DNA from: Zygaena filipendulae
Lineage: Eukaryota > Arthropoda > Insecta > Lepidoptera > Zygaenidae
Reading direction: 5' to 3'
Length of the DNA stretch: 64,000 bases
Assembly (NCBI GenBank): GCA_907165275.2
Contig: OU015653.1
Location: 3,812,001 to 3,876,000, forward strand
The stretch's first letter is position 1, and every line of letters begins with the position of its first letter. A model generated the notes under the pieces. The model ran no database searches, was not told the DNA's origin, and saw only the letters and a program-made list of their open reading frames with translations. The translations under genes were made by a program, and so were the position numbers. Shown piece after piece: positions 11,584 to 22,165 of this stretch.

Positions 11584-12330
11584 TATTTTAATTGCATATA
11601 AGGCTATACAAATTATAAATAAAAACGTAAGTTTGTGTGCGTGCGTGTTTTTTTATGATACATTCACACACACATTTTAAAATAGCTAGGTATATAAATA
11701 CCTATTACTATCTAAATTTGTAATCTTACAGTAAGCAGATTATAAACAATTATCCTATGTTAGTTTTTTTCTAAATCTTTAGTTCGTTGTTCCAAAGATA
11801 AGTTTAAAAGATTATTTTTTATGTCGCCCTTGAATAAAAGTAACTTTTTGCCAATTTCACCGTCTTCCCGGTGCTGCTAAGTGGCCGTCAACGATTCCGG
11901 ATGTCGTTTTTTTTTTATTTTTTATCTCTCAACAGCCGCGCAAAATGTTTTAAAAACGACTTTTCTAAAGTATATACTGACATCCGTCTTTAGCGCTTAA
12001 GTATCCAAGTAGTTGGTAGTGCTCTACAAAGTCTCTACATTTATCTGTTGTTTGAATAATTGTGTATTATAATGGTTATTTCAAAATCGTTAAATAAAAA
12101 TTACCTGGGCCGGTAAAAAAATATACCCAGTGATGATAACCAAAAAATTTAAATAACTAACGAAACGAACTTCTGAAACGAAATGATCAGAAAAATATAG
12201 GTAGGTAATTGTTTATGTTATTTTAGAATTTTTCGATTTGTTTAAAATTATTTAACTTAAATATTACAGTTGTTATAGACGACCTGTGACTTATTAAATT
12301 GTGGCTTTATACCTAATGAATATAGGCCGC
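11584..12330. other. Non-coding stretch, nothing recognised
   Basis: It is AT-rich, with a short GTGCGTGCGTG run near 11637 and T-runs. No gene or repeat family is recognised. Confidence 0.5.
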
Positions 12331-12372
12331 TTTTTAACCAACTTCGAAAAAGAAGAAATATTCCCATTTGTG
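12331..12372 (+). repeat. Decayed AACCGACTTCC repeat, copy 3
   Basis: TTTTTAACCAACTTCGAAAA followed by AGAAGAAAT resembles the copies at 3616 and 10970, but too few bases are preserved to be sure. Confidence 0.35.
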
Positions 12373-12674
12373 AGGGAAAACTGAATACCACACGCGCAAG
12401 TAAAACAATTAATCGTATAAAAGTCCTAACAAAATATTATTTCAAATGTTTTATTCATAATGTTTTTATTCCTCTTCAGATGATAATGTAAACATGACGT
12501 TTGAATTATAAACATACGAATAGTGAAAGTACTTACGTTATTTCATGGTAATTACAGTAAGATCCAACTGGAAAAGCACAGAATGTAAAGTTTCAATATT
12601 ATAGTCACAATTGATCACAGTTTAACACGTAATATTTGGGGATTAAAGTAACGCGCTAATGTTTTTCCACTTTT

Positions 12675-12860
12675 CAAATTTCGCGCCAATGGCCGGAGCG
12701 GATGACGTCGCCCTCCCACTATGGCGAACCGGAGCTAACTGACGTAGTCTACGGAGAACGGACATATCCGTCTAGACGGGAAAGCTGGGCGGGCGAGGCG
12801 TAGCGGTGCGGGGCAGGGGTGAGTCCACGGGGTGGAATCAACCCCAGCAAACATTTGCCC
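12675..12860 (+). promoter_or_regulatory. GC-rich, promoter-like island (candidate)
   Basis: This is an abrupt GC-rich block in AT-rich DNA. It holds TTTCGCGC (E2F-type) at 12679-12686, CCAAT at 12686-12690, a CRE-like TGACGTCG at 12703-12710 and, at the far end, GGTGAGT at 12818-12824, which would fit a splice donor. No coding frame is recognised. It may be a CpG-rich promoter with a 5' untranslated exon, an enhancer, or unrelated GC-rich DNA. No transcript evidence is available. Confidence 0.3.
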
Positions 12861-13599
12861 AGAAAACGACCAAGCTCAAACATTCATACGGAAGTATCTG
12901 ATTAAGAATTAATATATGGACGTGACTTCCGATGTCACTCCAGTTTGAGAATCGTAATATTGCATGTTAACTAAGATTTGTTTTGTGATTTGATGAATAA
13001 TAAATCGACAACCAAAGTAAAATGTGCTATTTTACAATTGTAACAAATAAGAATATTATTGATTAAATGCCCATAGAGAATTTAAAATTTTACATTTCTG
13101 ATAGAATTGATTTGGATTTAATAAAAAATAATTTTGCACCAAAAAAAGATAGGTACTAGATGCTTTGAAAGCTTGGCTTATAAGTATTTAAAAGCTGCTT
13201 CTACTTTTTAGAATCAATGAAAGCGATCAACAACGTTTTTTTAGAATCGTTGGGAGCAACAAACCGTTTACGCTCTTATCAAAACAATATGTAAAATAAA
13301 ATGAACATATAAGTAACGATGAATCGGGTCAGATTAAGCATTTCCACAAAATTTATCGGCAATTAGTGAGCGCAAGAGGTTTTTTTTTTCATATGTAGTA
13401 ATGTATTACCGAAATAGCCATTCGCTGGATTGCTATTAATAAAATGTCTGCAATGCCAGAGCGATGCAAGCAGGTGGGATAGCTGGTATTGATCTAGTAT
13501 AAATTTAGTTCCTACCTTATTATTGAAATTTCGGCTGCGCAGTAACTTTTGAACGGATTCATAAGAAATTAAAAACAAATTCGCAATTTCAACAAACTT
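12861..13599. other. AT-rich non-coding stretch, nothing recognised
   Basis: No repeat or gene is recognised. The open frame at 13363-13578 (minus) has no domain and abuts a Helitron piece. Confidence 0.5.
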
Positions 13600-13722
13600 T
13601 CTTTTTGAATCACTCTATCTATTAGTGAACCGCGTGAAAATACGTTCAGTAGTTTTTAAACTTATCGCGAGCAGACAGACAGACAAACGCTGTGAAGGAC
13701 TTTGTTTTATAATATGTAGTGA
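13600..13722 (-). mobile_element. Helitron-like element, 5' half (subfamily iii)
   Basis: The minus strand reads A|TCACTACATATTATAAAACA, AAGTCCTTCACAGC, a GTCTGTCTGTCTGC run, GCGATAAG and the CTAATAGATAGAGTG block. It is a sister of 4861-5001 and of the 5' half of 28715-28927. The 3' end is lost, as at 4861. Confidence 0.7.
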
Positions 13723-13827
13723 TAATTACGAATATTTGTCTATTAAACCACCTACGTATAGTCGGGATATGTCCAATTTTAAAAGAAACGATGATGCGCT
13801 TAACAGTTATAATATTATATGGTATAA

Positions 13828-14427
13828 CTAGATTCGCCCTGTGCGCGAGCTGCGAGCAGCTCGCGAGGCTTGGTCGCCCTGTGCCGCATTCTGTAGTAGT
13901 GATAGTAAAAATCCAAAATGACACAATCGAAAAACTGATTCGATATTCGGCATCAGCGACCCCAAAAACCCCCGGATGCCGAACCTCACCCGGATCGGAT
14001 CAACTTTTTTTTCGGCCGCCATTTTGAATCCGCCATTTTGGATTTTTACCACGCCAGACGGTTGCCCCCCATTGACCTCTATGACATTTGTTTGAGCACC
14101 CCCCATCAGACTCCTATAGTTTCGGAGATAATCGATTTTGAATTTTGTTCGGCGGCCATGTTTTTTTCCGCCATTTTGGAAAAAAAGTTACACTATTGAA
14201 ATTTGCCCAAGGTGTGGATGAAATTTAGTTAGAAACGTTTTCACTTTCGATGGATAGTTTCGGCGGGCAGTCGACTCACTACCTGATGAGAAGCAGGAAT
14301 CGAAGATGTCGAGGTTTTCCCATAATCACCAAAACGTCCCCTCTACATGTTCCATACATTATATCAACCTAGAGATGCTCCTTCTGGGAGAACAATTATG
14401 TCAGTGAGTGAGTAGTAATCGAGCTTT
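13828..14427 (+). mobile_element. 600-bp repeat flanked by a 14-bp target-site duplication
   Basis: ATTATATGGTATAA occurs exactly at 13814-13827 and again at 14428-14441, bracketing a segment whose composition differs from its surroundings. Inside are repeated CCGCCATTTTG motifs, a 10-bp-arm palindrome at 13844-13865 and, at the right end, a TGAGTGAGTGAGTAG tract. The exact flanking repeat indicates insertion. Its 14-bp length suits a non-LTR retroposon, and the short tandem tract would then be its 3' tail. Overlapping open frames on both strands (13646-14106) have no recognisable domain. I recall similar CCGCCATTTTG-rich repeats in moths but cannot name the family. Confidence 0.7.
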
Positions 14428-14441
14428 ATTATATGGTATAA

Positions 14442-15058
14442 TATTATATCTACACAAATGCGCATTTTAAATCTGTTTGCAGGAACCACCATCGTGGCTT
14501 AATCCGGACGGCATTTATATGCAAAAACTACGACGTCATAAATATTGATTATTGTAAATTACTGGCAATTTATAAAAATAAAACAATACCTATGAATTTA
14601 TTTAGAGAACAGAACTCGCATGGTCCTTCTAATCTCTTGGTAATTTGAAATATATACATTTGAATCTTAAAATCTACAACCTGACCTTGAGAAATGAAAA
14701 AGAAACAAGTAAGTGTAATTTAAGTTTTGAGTAGGCATACGATAATTCCTAAACTAATTCAATAACTCCACACTCTCAAAACTCAAGATGCGGGTGAAAT
14801 GACAAATTGACAGTGATATGACGCATCATTTTGATACTTGTTACTTACTTTAAAACTGGCACTGAATAATAGAGTTGTAATGACATAGCAAATGTGTGAC
14901 GCTTACTGACTATGACTAGAACAAAATATATAGGTACCTTCTAAGTAGATCAGTCACCTCTTGTCTTATGAAAAAACATTATAATATAACCATCCATGAA
15001 ATCTTTTTCCTCAAACTTTGTCTCTATTAATTTCGGAGTTGAGTAAAACTATCATTAA
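14442..15058. other. AT-rich non-coding stretch, nothing recognised
   Basis: No gene or repeat family is recognised. Confidence 0.5.
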
Positions 15059-15269
15059 TCCTTACTAATATTATATTATAGGTAAATGTGAAAGTGAGTT
15101 TATTTGTTTGTTTGTTATACGCTTTCACGCCTTAACGGCTCAATCGATCATCATGAAATTTTGCATACACGTTGTTAGGGGTACAGAGAAGGACATAGGG
15201 TACTTTTCATCCCGGCATTCCTGCGAGAACTCCGAAATAACCGCGGGCGAAACCGCGGGGAATAGTTAG
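15059..15269 (+). mobile_element. Helitron-like element, full length (subfamily i)
   Basis: It begins A|TCCTTACTAATATTATATTA and carries a GTTTGTTTGTTTGTTATACG block, CGCCTTAACGGCTCAATCGA, CACGTTGTTAGGGGT and a TCCCGGCATTCCTGCGAG block. The 3' hairpin is built from CCGCGGGCGAAACCGCGGGG and the end is TTAG|T (CTAG in most copies). It has the A/T insertion context and hairpin-plus-CTRR end that define Helitrons, and no protein coding. Confidence 0.85.
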
Positions 15270-17084
15270 TCAATAAATATAATCCATTTGCTATAAGATA
15301 AGTACTTACATATTCTAGTGCTGTTGGCTTTACTCCATTATTTATTACTGCTATTATACATAGATAGAGATTATCGTCGCTTCCTTGATCACGTCAAACC
15401 AGCTTCAATATGTTTTAGCATACAGCAGCCATTTTGTCTACGTCGACTCTATAAAGAACGGGCTATCACGAGACCACGTCATGTTGGCTCGGGGTGTAAA
15501 TCTCTATGTAGAAAATTAACTTTTAACATTTAAATACCAAAAAACAGCCGAGCAAGTTTAATGTTATGACATTTAAAAGAAAACAATTCTTGTGCACTTC
15601 CGGGAACAACGCTAGAGTTGTACCCCTTTATTTTAGTCCTGTTATGATAAGTACAGTAGACACATGACAAGCGAAAAGACAGACTAATCGTAAAGTTTGG
15701 ATGTTTAACCTGAGTTCTAGGGAGGAGGTTAATCCTTTGCGCCATGGCAAAGCTCACAAAATCTTTCGACGCGATAAGCTCGAGTGTTGCCGCCCGGCGC
15801 CTTTCAGCATACATACAACTTTTATCAACTCCGATGGCACATGTGTAAATAAAGGCATTAACGTGTCTTTTGTTGAACAAAGCTTGTATAAAAGGTGTTA
15901 AATATCAAAATACATCCATTCCATACAGACTTGAGGTTCTAGTTCTAGTTGCTATAATATAATAGCAAGTATAGATCATGGTCTCTTGCTATATTAATAT
16001 TCGAATGTATCTTTGTTTCTCTTGATCTTAATTTTTATAAGGAGGTTTGCAATAGTAGCTATACGTCCAATTCAGACATTTCTTCTAAAGCACTCGTAAA
16101 CAGTGTTTTATCTTTGTCACATTCGTCGCCATTTTCATTGAAATTTATTATAATAGCATAATTTTAATAATTTTGGATTCCATGACTTAATGCTTAGTCT
16201 AACCTAGATCACCGACTTATTCCTATCCTACTTAATATTATTAGTTATTTTTTAACTTACTGCATACAAGGTAAATATAGGTTCTCTGTATTTTAAGTGT
16301 GGTGGGGTGGTAAATATTCTTAAGATGGATAAGAATATTTTTGCTACTGCAATAAATACATTTTTTTTTTTATAATTTTACTACTACGCTTTTTTTAGGA
16401 CGTTTTTGATCAGATACCTACTTCAAGGGCGCACGCACAATATTTTGCCACAGTTTCATCATCGCAATCCGAACAATCGTAGGTAAGTAATAACTTCATT
16501 TTGGTTATGAAACGTAATAAATCAAATGAGATCCAAAGGTCACCTGGCCACTACCGAATAAAAGAGCGTTGTGTAAAATAGAGAAACTGAAGACTCCAAG
16601 GTTCTGCACGTAAAAAAACTATATAAAAAATACTGCGACGCCATCGATTCGTTTGCAGCGTCAAACGAAACCGGCGCAGAGAGCGAGCGTGCCTGGATTT
16701 ATTAAGCACGAGCAACCTAAGCCACTGGAGCACCTAGCGACACGAAACACCGCCCGTAATTCTGCCCCGTGCGTTGTTAATATAGTGCTAAAGCGTGAGG
16801 AATTCCACACAATCCATGTTATGCTACACGTGTTACGAGTACGTTGTAGCACTTCACACATCTCGCGGGTGGGGAAATTTACTAAATTGTGACGCATTAT
16901 GCATTTACTTTTGAAGTAAAAACTTGTTTAGCATCTTCGTGATTTGAGAATCGATGAAACGAAAAAGCGACACTAAAAAGAGACAACGACATATACGTAC
17001 GTACATACATATTGTATAGGATATATATGACGTGCGAGTAGTGTAAGTATAAGTAGTAGGTATATAATAATATTAATAAGAATA
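15270..17084. other. Non-coding stretch with a mixed-composition block
   Basis: Open frames at 15318-15533, 15530-15880 (minus) and 15701-15901 overlap on both strands and show no domain. The block 16630-16880 has balanced composition, but both strands are open there (16653-16892 plus, 16661-16897 minus), which argues for chance. Around 16340-16375 an AATAAATA plus T-run could be a worn retroelement tail. Confidence 0.45.
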
Positions 17085-17150
17085 AATAATATTATTAATA
17101 TTAATATTAATATTATACGGGTTATTAATATTAATATTAATAATATTATT
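17085..17150. repeat. Perfect 26-bp inverted repeat of AATATT units
   Basis: The left arm 17085-17110 and right arm 17125-17150 are exact reverse complements built only of A and T. They are separated by 14 bases containing the sole GC stretch (ACGGG). It can form a cruciform. The open frame at 16973-17173 (minus) is low-complexity leucine/isoleucine translated from it and is not a gene. Confidence 0.85.
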
Positions 17151-17388
17151 AAGAAATATAAAGAGGGTTTCACTTCTGCCGTGTGATTTTAAGCACGTTT
17201 CTTTTTTTTAAAGTGCCTAAAACTTCTTAGGGTACGGCTAAGACTTAAGAGTAACTAAAAGCTTAAAGATGTATGAGTGATGGAAACGTGAAATTATTAG
17301 TTTTCTTTGGGTATTATAAGTTTAAAATTTTCATTTAATCGTCATAATTATCTGTCACGTCGACGGAAAAACTTTTACTTCATCCTTA
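17151..17388. other. Non-coding stretch, nothing recognised
   Basis: No feature is seen apart from the TTA at 17386-17388, which is the left target duplication of the next element. Confidence 0.5.
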
Positions 17389-17770
17389 GGGGTCGTTCAT
17401 TAATCACGTGAGGCTCGAAAGAGGGGGGAGGGGTCCGGAAAAAACCACGAAATATCACAAGGTGGAAGGAGGAATATAATGAGATATCACGTGCATTTAT
17501 TTTTCGTTGAACTTACGATTTCTAAACCAAACAGCGACGCGTGGCCTTGACTCACCATTGCCAGGCACCGATTTTCAAAATTTTATCAAAATATACCTAC
17601 CTGTATTTAAAGAATATTTTGAAAATTTAAATGTACTTTGTACTAAAAATACACGTAATTTTGGGTATGGGGGGAGGGGGGTTAGTCTTAAACCTCACCG
17701 CATAGGTATCACCAGGGGGAGGGGGCTAAAAAGTTGCCAAATAAACATCACGTGATTAATGGACGCCCCC
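17389..17770. mobile_element. 382-bp MITE with TTA target-site duplication
   Basis: The ends are inverted. The left reads GGGGTCGTTCATTAATCACG plus TGA and the right, reversed, reads GGGGGCGTCCATTAATCACG plus TGA. TTA flanks both sides (17386-17388 and 17771-17773). A 3-bp TTA duplication fits PIF/Harbinger-type elements, but the superfamily is inference. CACGTG lies in each terminal repeat and a third near 17489. G-runs (GGGGGGAGGGGGG near 17670) lie close to the right end. The open frame at 17507-17755 is internal and has no transposase features. Confidence 0.8.
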
Positions 17771-17773
17771 TTA

Positions 17774-20700
17774 TGTAAAGCTTGTCACGCGCAAATTTTG
17801 TTTTGATAATGGAACATGTTTTATAATAAACTCAATCAAAACTTTATTAGATAAAATAAATAAAGAATGTACATAGGTAACCATTTCAACGTTTTATAGG
17901 TAACCTTTTCAAACGTTAAGAGAACATTTTTATGAGCAATAGAAATATAGGTACTTATTAACTTTGCACAGTAAAGTATTTTTCTTGTTCATGACTTATA
18001 TTTAAAAACTGAATTAGTTTTTGAATAAGTATTATTACTAAATTTACTGGCGCATTAAATATAAACATTAATCAAGTTTGACCAAAAAATATTTCAAATT
18101 CAAAAGTTACAACTTGTGAACTTGAAGATTCGTTTTGATTGTTGTTTTTGATTCATAACCAACAAGTTGAGAGACGAGTACTCAGATATATTTCACAAGA
18201 CCCAGATAGGTAGGTACATCAAAGTCTCTATCTAAGAAGTCCCGCTAGTTTAATTGTAAGAAAGGGAGAAACTCGTAACATCCTTTATTATTGTCTCTCT
18301 GTATGTGGGATTCCCATGGTTTACATATTTTGCAGTTGGTACTCACACCCATCCTAAACATTTACACATACCTCTGGAACGGTTCCAAAGTTTCACTACC
18401 TCATTAAGGCTGTAGTGTTACTGCGAAATGCCCGTGAAATCTTTTAGAGGACACTTAAAATTTGGTGCGTTTTAATTCCGTTCCCTCTTTTCGTCCGCTT
18501 CGTTACAGCTAAGTAGTTATTTGGCTGTTTTTCAAGTCTGAAGTGTAGTTGGGATTCGTAATAATAATTAATTTTTACAAGGGTCCTTCATTTCGGACAT
18601 TCAAGTGCGCCTACTTTTGATAATATTCGCTGTTCACTTAATTATTCACTGCATTTTGTAACAAAGGTTTTTAGAATTTTTTTTTTAATAAATATAAGAG
18701 TTACAGATAATATGTACTTAATAATAACAGAGTATAAATAGTTAGATAAAATATTTTTAAAAAACCTTAAAAACGTTTTGTGTTACAACGGTACCTTTTA
18801 ACAACCAAACGAATTATTTTAATGGAAAACTTGGTAAATCTTTTTCTACCGTGCCCAAACAAGGTTCACTTCGAAAATGTAATTTGCCAATCGAAGAATT
18901 TTAATAACGAAAAGTAAATTTTGATGCTCGATGAAAATAAATGATGAATGCCACCATTGAAACTCAGCAAGGCATTATTAGCCGAGTGACGATCAAAACT
19001 AAATAATTTATTTCACACCAATAGATAGCTTCAATAAAAATATCCAGCTGCCTGTACCCGGATAGAAAGGCAACAATTCTGTCGGTCACTGTATTGTTCA
19101 ACACCCAGGGCGTACAATAGACGACATCACAGATCACCCGACCCTCGACAACAATAGCTAAATGTACGGTTTTGTAACAAACTCTACGGACTCTATAACC
19201 ATTTTCAATAAAATTCTTAATACCCATACACACAGAGATGCAAGCATGTGACAAACCAAAAAATATTCCGTAGCAATAACCAGCTAAAATACTGCACCTT
19301 TTAACTTATTAGACTGAGTTATAGTAGCATGTGTCTAACTTTTTTTTTCATCGTGCGTAGGTGTGTTGAGTCCCCATGTTACGCGTAGGTTGATGTCGTT
19401 TTATTTTGACAAACGAACCAGTATCCCTTTATAATATTTTACACGATAAATCAGCGGGTGACATCAGTTTCTTTTTACAAGAAAAAAACAGCGATATGTG
19501 AATGAAATTCTACTCTTTTTGGTGATGGCTTAAAAAATCAATAACAATAAAATTATTACTTTTAGTTTTTCCGTATAAAATATTGTCATTTTTTATACAA
19601 TTTAGCGTGTTACTTTTATATGTTAAGTTAATGTTAGGATATAACGAAGCGATAGGTAAGTATCTATAATTTCTTAAGTTGTGGTATGCAGAAAGTATGT
19701 AACGTCCTACAATTTTTCTTAGGAAACATACAAAAAATTTCAATGCAAGAGTATTCACTAATAGTAATTCAAGAGTTTGAGACGACTTTGAGTTGAGAAA
19801 AATTGTTACAATGTATAAATTTTGAAATAAACTGCGCATTAAAAGTTTTTCTTAGCCAACAATTATAAGAAACCTCTCGAGAAATAACAAAGAGAAGATT
19901 TATCATGTGCCTAATCAATTGAATTTCAATGTACAGGGCCACCCGCTAACTTCCTAACGATGTCGTCACAAACAATACAAGCAGTACAATGCAAGAGTAA
20001 CGACTCCTACCAGCATTTAGGCATCGAAGTCATTGATACACCAGCGCTGGCTGAACAGTCAAAAACAAAAGACTAATATAAATCACCATTCCCTTACCCC
20101 ACGCGTCTGTATGCAAACAAACTTTATTGCCTTCAGAAAAACAAAATCCTCATCAAAATGCACTCTATGCATTTGTGTTATCGTTCAAAGTTAAAAATAC
20201 GACGGTAAAAATAAAATGGTACCGCTAAACACTAACCACTTTGAAGTAAACAATAGGCCCTTTAGAATAATGTCCACATTATAGGTGTTGTTGGAGAGAT
20301 GTAACATAATCATTGGTCCATTGTTGGACGGCACCGATTCTGGAAATCATAGTTGCACCATGGGTGTTAAAATACCCTTATTTATTATTATACTCTACAC
20401 GGGTGGACATTGTCCAGAAAGAACAAAATATTTTTACCGCAACGCGTGACAAATTAATTGTTGCAAATGATTCTTTTTTGAATTTGTACAATTTTTTTGC
20501 AGTCGTAAATTTGAGTGACAAAGAACTTTACAATTTTATTAATCTACTTTGATCTTTAGTTTAGTTTGTTATGAAATTCTGTCGTTTTACCTTTATGTAT
20601 ATGTACTTATTATTATCTATTCTCTATAAATGTAGGAAGTTCTCTAAGCGTAGAGAGGTAGGTATGATCGAGAGTGTCGCCTGGTAATTGTCACCACAAG

Positions 20701-20942
20701 TCTAATTAGGCTTCAGAGGTATATCCATCTCTTTTCCTCAGCATAGGTTAAAAAGAGAAGTTGGTGATCACCCCTTCTGGACAATTTGCGGACCTACAGC
20801 GTTGTTAGTAATCTAATTGCCGCTTTCACGTTTAGTTGGCGCTGCCTTGACCTCCCTAAATGCATTTTGTGTTTAACAGCTGTTGTTTTTGGCTCGTAAA
20901 TACGTTTTATACGAAGTTTTGTTCTTTATATTTCTGTACGAC
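17774..20942. other. AT-rich non-coding stretch, nothing recognised
   Basis: In 3.2 kb I recognise no repeat family. Open frames at 18964-19254 (minus, 96 codons), 19510-19839 (minus, 109 codons) and 20313-20552 show no domain, signal peptide or splice-site support. Their lengths are in the range expected by chance. Confidence 0.45.
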
Positions 20943-21157
20943 AGCACCATTGGTTTAGTAACTAGTAGGTTAGCAATCTTGACTGCTACGCCAGGTGTCG
21001 CGGGTTCGATCCCCGCCTCAAATAATATTTATGCGATGAACATATTTATTTTGTAAAAAAAATACGTAGGTATGTAAAATTATATCTGTTGTCTGGCACT
21101 CATATAGTAAAAGCTCTTAGTTTGGGACCAAGACAAGGCGTTAGTGATAATGCCTAA
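20943..21157 (+). mobile_element. tRNA-derived SINE, interrupted by a Helitron
   Basis: The head carries an A-box-like TGGTTTAGTAA at 20951-20961 and an exact B box GGTTCGATCCC at 21003-21013. The tRNA-unrelated body follows (GCGATGAACATATTTATTTT, ATCTGTTGTCTGGCACTCAT, TTAGTTTGGGACCAAGACAA), which I recognise as a common lepidopteran SINE body. The tail is cut at 21157 by the adjoining Helitron. The tRNA-like part is not a functional tRNA, since it cannot form the full cloverleaf. Confidence 0.75.
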
Positions 21158-21440
21158 TCTACTACTATAATAAAAGAGTAGAATCCGCGATTCTGTACAT
21201 TGAATATTTTTAAGAAAAATTGACAGGGGGCGATAAAAGAAGATTAACCAAGCCAAAAAAGTTTTAAAATTCTTTTCTGTCTGGCTGTCTCTCTGTTCGC
21301 GATAATCTCCGAATCTACTGAACGGAGTGTCATGCGGTTTTCACAGGTAGATTAGGCTTTGTTTCATTCAAATCGGATGTCGGGAAAAAAGTTGTTACAT
21401 AAAAACTTTCCACGCGGGTGAAACCGCGGGGCACAGCTAG
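21158..21440 (+). mobile_element. Helitron-like element, full length (subfamily ii)
   Basis: Both ends are intact. A|TCTACTACTATAATAAAAGA starts it, then GTAGAATCCGCGATTCTGTA, a CTGTCTGGCTGTCTCTCTG tract and CGCGATAATCTCCGAATCTA. CGGATGTCGGGAAAAAAGTT and the hairpin CGCGGGTGAAACCGCGGGGC precede CTAG|T. It is inserted inside the SINE tail and so is younger than the SINE. The sister copy is 30034-30336. Confidence 0.88.
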
Positions 21441-21850
21441 TTATAAAACAAATGTTTAGTAAAAAGTCAACGTTTGACGTTTACTATAGAGGAGCTGTCC
21501 GTTGACCTTTGTATTTTCATAGTCCTGATGAAATCGAAGTTCGGTTCTGTCATTTATATTCGATGAGACGAAAAAATGCATTATAATCATATTAGGGACC
21601 TATTGACGATGAACACCTGTAAGTTCCTACAACTGGCCGGTTTAACAACACGATTCTTCGAAACCACCCTCAACATTCCCGACGGTCATAACACATTGTT
21701 GTAGCTCATCGCATGACACGCCAAATTAACACATCGTACAAATTGTTGCTTGTGCCTTAATGATGAACCTACGTACTCACGCACACCCTGTAATAATTAT
21801 CATTTCTTGCACCTGACGTTTTTGAGTTCAGTGTTCTATCCATACACTCA
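21441..21850. other. Non-coding stretch, nothing recognised
   Basis: The first bases may be the displaced SINE tail (TTATAAAACAAA). Nothing else is recognised. Confidence 0.45.
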
Positions 21851-22165
21851 TCCTTACTAATATTATAAATTAATGCGAAAATTAGTTTGTTCGTTTGTTT
21901 GCTACGCTTTCACGGCTAAACGGCTAAATTTTGTATACACGTTGTCAGAGGTACAGAAAAGGACGTAGGCAAATTTTTATCCCGGAACTCCTATGGGAAC
22001 TCCAAAATTAACGCGAAATAAAGTACATTAAATTTTGCATATTACCTACCAACACGTTGTCAATTCCTACACTTTTTCTGTACGTATCCATGTACAGAAA
22101 AAAGTATCGGGTGTAAAGTACTTTTATCTCAGAATACCCATGGGATCTCCGAAATTACTAGTAAG
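21851..22165 (+). mobile_element. Helitron-like element plus a second truncated copy
   Basis: A|TCCTTACTAATATTATAAAT begins a copy of subfamily i that runs to about 22018 (CCGGAACTCCTATGGGAACT, then AACGCG) and loses its hairpin. A second core follows at once: CACGTTGTCAATTCCTACAC near 22053, then CCATGGGATCTCCGAAATTA and CTAG at 22157-22160. Both are worn. Confidence 0.7.

Noticed and set aside
13646..14106. Overlapping open frames on both strands, 92-102 codons
   Set aside because: They lie across or inside the 600-bp insertion flanked by a 14-bp duplication. The opposite-strand frames reflect its composition rather than a protein.
16653..16897. Open frames of similar length on both strands in a balanced-composition block
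   Set aside because: Both strands are open over the same DNA and neither product resembles a known protein, so a real exon is not supported.
16973..17173. Leucine/isoleucine-rich open frame that looks like a membrane protein
   Set aside because: It is a translation of AATATT repeats in the perfect inverted repeat, with no stop codons for reasons of composition.
19510..19839. 109-codon open frame, minus strand
   Set aside because: It is rich in leucine, isoleucine and asparagine as expected from AT-rich DNA, with no domain, signal peptide or splice support.
20951..21015. Possible tRNA gene
   Set aside because: A- and B-box motifs are present, but the acceptor stem and full cloverleaf do not form and a typical SINE body follows, so it is a SINE head.
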